DNA of 6,881 nt. It comes from Brachybacterium sp. (GTDB lineage Bacteria; Actinomycetota; Actinomycetes; Actinomycetales; Dermabacteraceae). Below are positions 6,006 to 6,881 of this stretch, piece after piece. Position 1 is the stretch's first letter. Each line of letters starts with the position of its first letter. Below the pieces are notes generated by a model. It saw only the letters and a list, made by a program, of their open reading frames with translations. It had not been told where the DNA came from and ran no database searches. Position numbers and translations under genes: made by a program. The stretch is from contig DAHVRS010000413.1 of assembly GCA_027322375.1 (NCBI GenBank), positions 1 through 6,881 on the forward strand. The letters are read 5' to 3'.

Positions 6006-6018
6006 TACCCTTGGGGCC
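6006..6018 (+). promoter_or_regulatory. Leaderless-type -10 element for the DUF4229 gene
   Basis: TACCCT at 6006-6011 fits TANNNT, and seven bases (TGGGGCC) separate it from the ATG at 6019. Transcription would start at or one base before the start codon. The GGGG at 6013-6016 is too close to the ATG to act as a Shine-Dalgarno. No good -35 is seen at normal spacing; TTCGCA at 5978-5983 lies 22 bases away. Confidence 0.5.
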
Positions 6019-6408
6019 ATGCGCTCCTTCCTGCTCTACGCCGTGATCCGCCTGGGCCTGTGGGCCGCCGTGTGGTGGCTGTTGGTGCAGGTGGGCATCG
6101 GCGTGATGCTCGCGGGCGTGCTCGCCGCGCTCATCGCGATGCTGCTGTCGATCCTGTTCCTGGACCGACTGCGGGACGGTGCCGCCCAGCGGTGGAGGGC
6201 GGCCGATGAGCGACGTGCCGCGCGCAAGGCGGACGAGGTCGATGAGGACGCCGAGTATGAGGACCACCTGCTCGACGACGCGGAAGCAGCAGCGCACACC
6301 TCCGGCCCCACGGCGGGCGCGGATGCGGAGACGGAGGACGCTGCGACGCCGGGGCCTGACGATCTGCCTGACCTTCCCTCGACCGAGGACACGGACAGCA
6401 CCCGCTGA
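6019..6408 (+). CDS. DUF4229 domain-containing small membrane protein
   Basis: A 129-residue protein with two closely spaced membrane segments (about 5-24 and 28-48), opening MRSFLLYAVIRLGLWAAVWW. The pattern Y-x-x-x-R-L-x-L in the first helix and the short Gly turn between helices are typical of the actinobacterial DUF4229 family. After LDRLRD comes a basic Arg/Ala-rich helix (51-70), then an acidic low-complexity tail (71-129) rich in Asp, Glu, Ala and Thr. The tail is probably disordered and cytoplasmic. Function is unknown. The family is often found near menA and the cytochrome c maturation genes, which suggests a membrane or respiratory link, but nothing in the sequence shows a catalytic site. 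It is divergent from the PLDc_N gene and convergent with menA. Confidence 0.85.
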   Translation: MRSFLLYAVIRLGLWAAVWWLLVQVGIGVMLAGVLAALIAMLLSILFLDRLRDGAAQRWRAADERRAARKADEVDEDAEYEDHLLDDAEAAAHTSGPTAGADAETEDAATPGPDDLPDLPSTEDTDSTR

Positions 6409-6417
6409 GCTCAGGCT

Positions 6418-6517
6418 CCACGGGGCACTCGGGCGAAGGGCTCCACCTGGTGCTCAGCTCGAGGGCGCCACCGGGTACTGGGCCCGAGGACGTCACGCGG
6501 CGCTCAGATCAGCAGGC
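6418..6517. repeat. Four degenerate 25-bp tandem repeats at a convergent gene junction
   Basis: Units begin at 6418, 6443, 6468 and 6493, exactly 25 bases apart. The first 15 positions of every unit fit YCACNNGGYRCTSRG. Positions 2, 3, 4, 7, 8, 11, 12 and 15 are identical in all four. Units 2 and 3 also share CGAGG near the end; unit 4 is the most diverged after position 15. The period is not a multiple of three, so this is not a coding repeat. Unit 4 runs over the menA stop codon (6504-6506) and its last codons. No T-run terminator is present in the gap between the two genes, so the repeats may carry that function. Confidence 0.6.
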
Positions 6518-6881
6518 CCACCAGCAGCAGGAGCGAGAACACCAGCTCGAGCCGTCCCGTCGCGCCGAGCACCGGGATGAGGTCGCGGCCCGCCGCGCCG
6601 CCCAGCACCGTCCGCACGGGAGAGATCGCGAGCACGAGCGCGAGCAGCACCAGCGCCGCCCAGGGATGCAGGACGATCACCGGGATCATGAGCACGAAGG
6701 GCACCAGCACCGTCGCCGCATAGAGCAGGCGGGTGCCGCGCTCCCCGAGCCGGACGGCGAGGGTGCGCTTGCCGCAGACGGCGTCGGTGGGGATGTCGCG
6801 CAGGTTGTTGGTGAGCATGAGCGCGACGGCGAGCAGCCCGATCGCGAGCGAGGCGAGCAGCGCCACCAGGCTCGGCTGGGT
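6504..6881 (-). CDS. menA: 1,4-dihydroxy-2-naphthoate polyprenyltransferase MenA (3' part only)
   Basis: The last 125 residues of a UbiA-superfamily prenyltransferase; the 5' part lies beyond the window edge. MenA attaches a polyprenyl chain to 1,4-dihydroxy-2-naphthoate, giving demethylmenaquinone, inside the membrane. The diagnostic segment is NNLRDIPTDAVCGKRTLAVR, holding the second Asp-rich motif (RDxxxD) and the GKRTLAVRLG sequence typical of MenA rather than UbiA or CtaB. Several hydrophobic segments follow, and the protein ends LLLLVGLLI. An internal GTG at 6864-6866 is not the start, because the frame stays open to the edge with MenA-like sequence. A full MenA is near 290-300 residues, so about 165-175 are missing. 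It is convergent with the DUF4229 gene. Menaquinone is the electron carrier upstream of the cytochromes matured by the operon in this window. Confidence 0.93.
   Translation of the reverse strand, partial: TQPSLVALLASLAIGLLAVALMLTNNLRDIPTDAVCGKRTLAVRLGERGTRLLYAATVLVPFVLMIPVIVLHPWAALVLLALVLAISPVRTVLGGAAGRDLIPVLGATGRLELVFSLLLLVGLLI

Noticed and set aside
1..6881. Mobile element, CRISPR array, phage or defence system
   Set aside because: No transposase, integrase, spacer-type repeat array, toxin-antitoxin pair or nuclease motif is visible on either strand; coding content is core respiratory metabolism.

Overview
The window is about 70% GC or higher, with G or C in nearly every third codon position. 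It carries gene sets typical of high-GC Gram-positive Actinomycetota: system II cytochrome c maturation, menaquinone synthesis, a DUF4229 protein and a PLDc_N-type membrane protein. Protein style and gene order suggest a Micrococcales-type organism (a Brachybacterium-like genome is my guess), but no single marker here proves the genus. The first five complete-gene positions resemble the Mycobacterium tuberculosis Rv0525-Rv0529 block as I remember it, with menA nearby in both.

Layout. Bases 1-90 are the 3' end of an unidentified + strand gene. A short leader with two copies of a GC-rich hairpin follows. From 187 to 5159 runs one tight five-gene + strand operon: a histidine-phosphatase-superfamily protein, a lipoprotein thioredoxin of the TlpA/ResA type, CcdA, ResB and CcsB (CcsA). 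All four internal junctions are start/stop overlaps of 1 or 4 nt. A GC-rich hairpin with four T residues at 5185-5233 ends the operon, and a striking 56-bp AT-richer near-perfect palindrome follows at 5273-5328. Convergent to the operon is a minus-strand PLDc_N-type two-pass membrane protein (5459-5830). Divergent from that is a + strand DUF4229 protein (6019-6408). Both of these genes have a -10-like hexamer placed so that transcription would begin at or next to the ATG, so both look leaderless. The window ends in the 3' part of a minus-strand menA (6504 to the edge), convergent with the DUF4229 gene across four degenerate 25-bp tandem repeats.

How the genes work together. CcdA passes electrons across the membrane to the extracytoplasmic CPPC lipoprotein, which keeps apocytochrome c CXXCH cysteines reduced. 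ResB and CcsB form the haem export and cytochrome c synthase complex. MenA makes the quinone that feeds the cytochrome bc/aa3 branch. The neighbourhood is therefore a respiratory-chain assembly locus. The phosphatase-like protein and the two small membrane proteins are conserved-looking companions without a known role. No CRISPR, transposase, phage, tRNA or rRNA is visible. The coding part is ordinary core genome; the more unusual signals are the non-coding palindrome, the 25-bp repeats and the two leaderless-type promoters.
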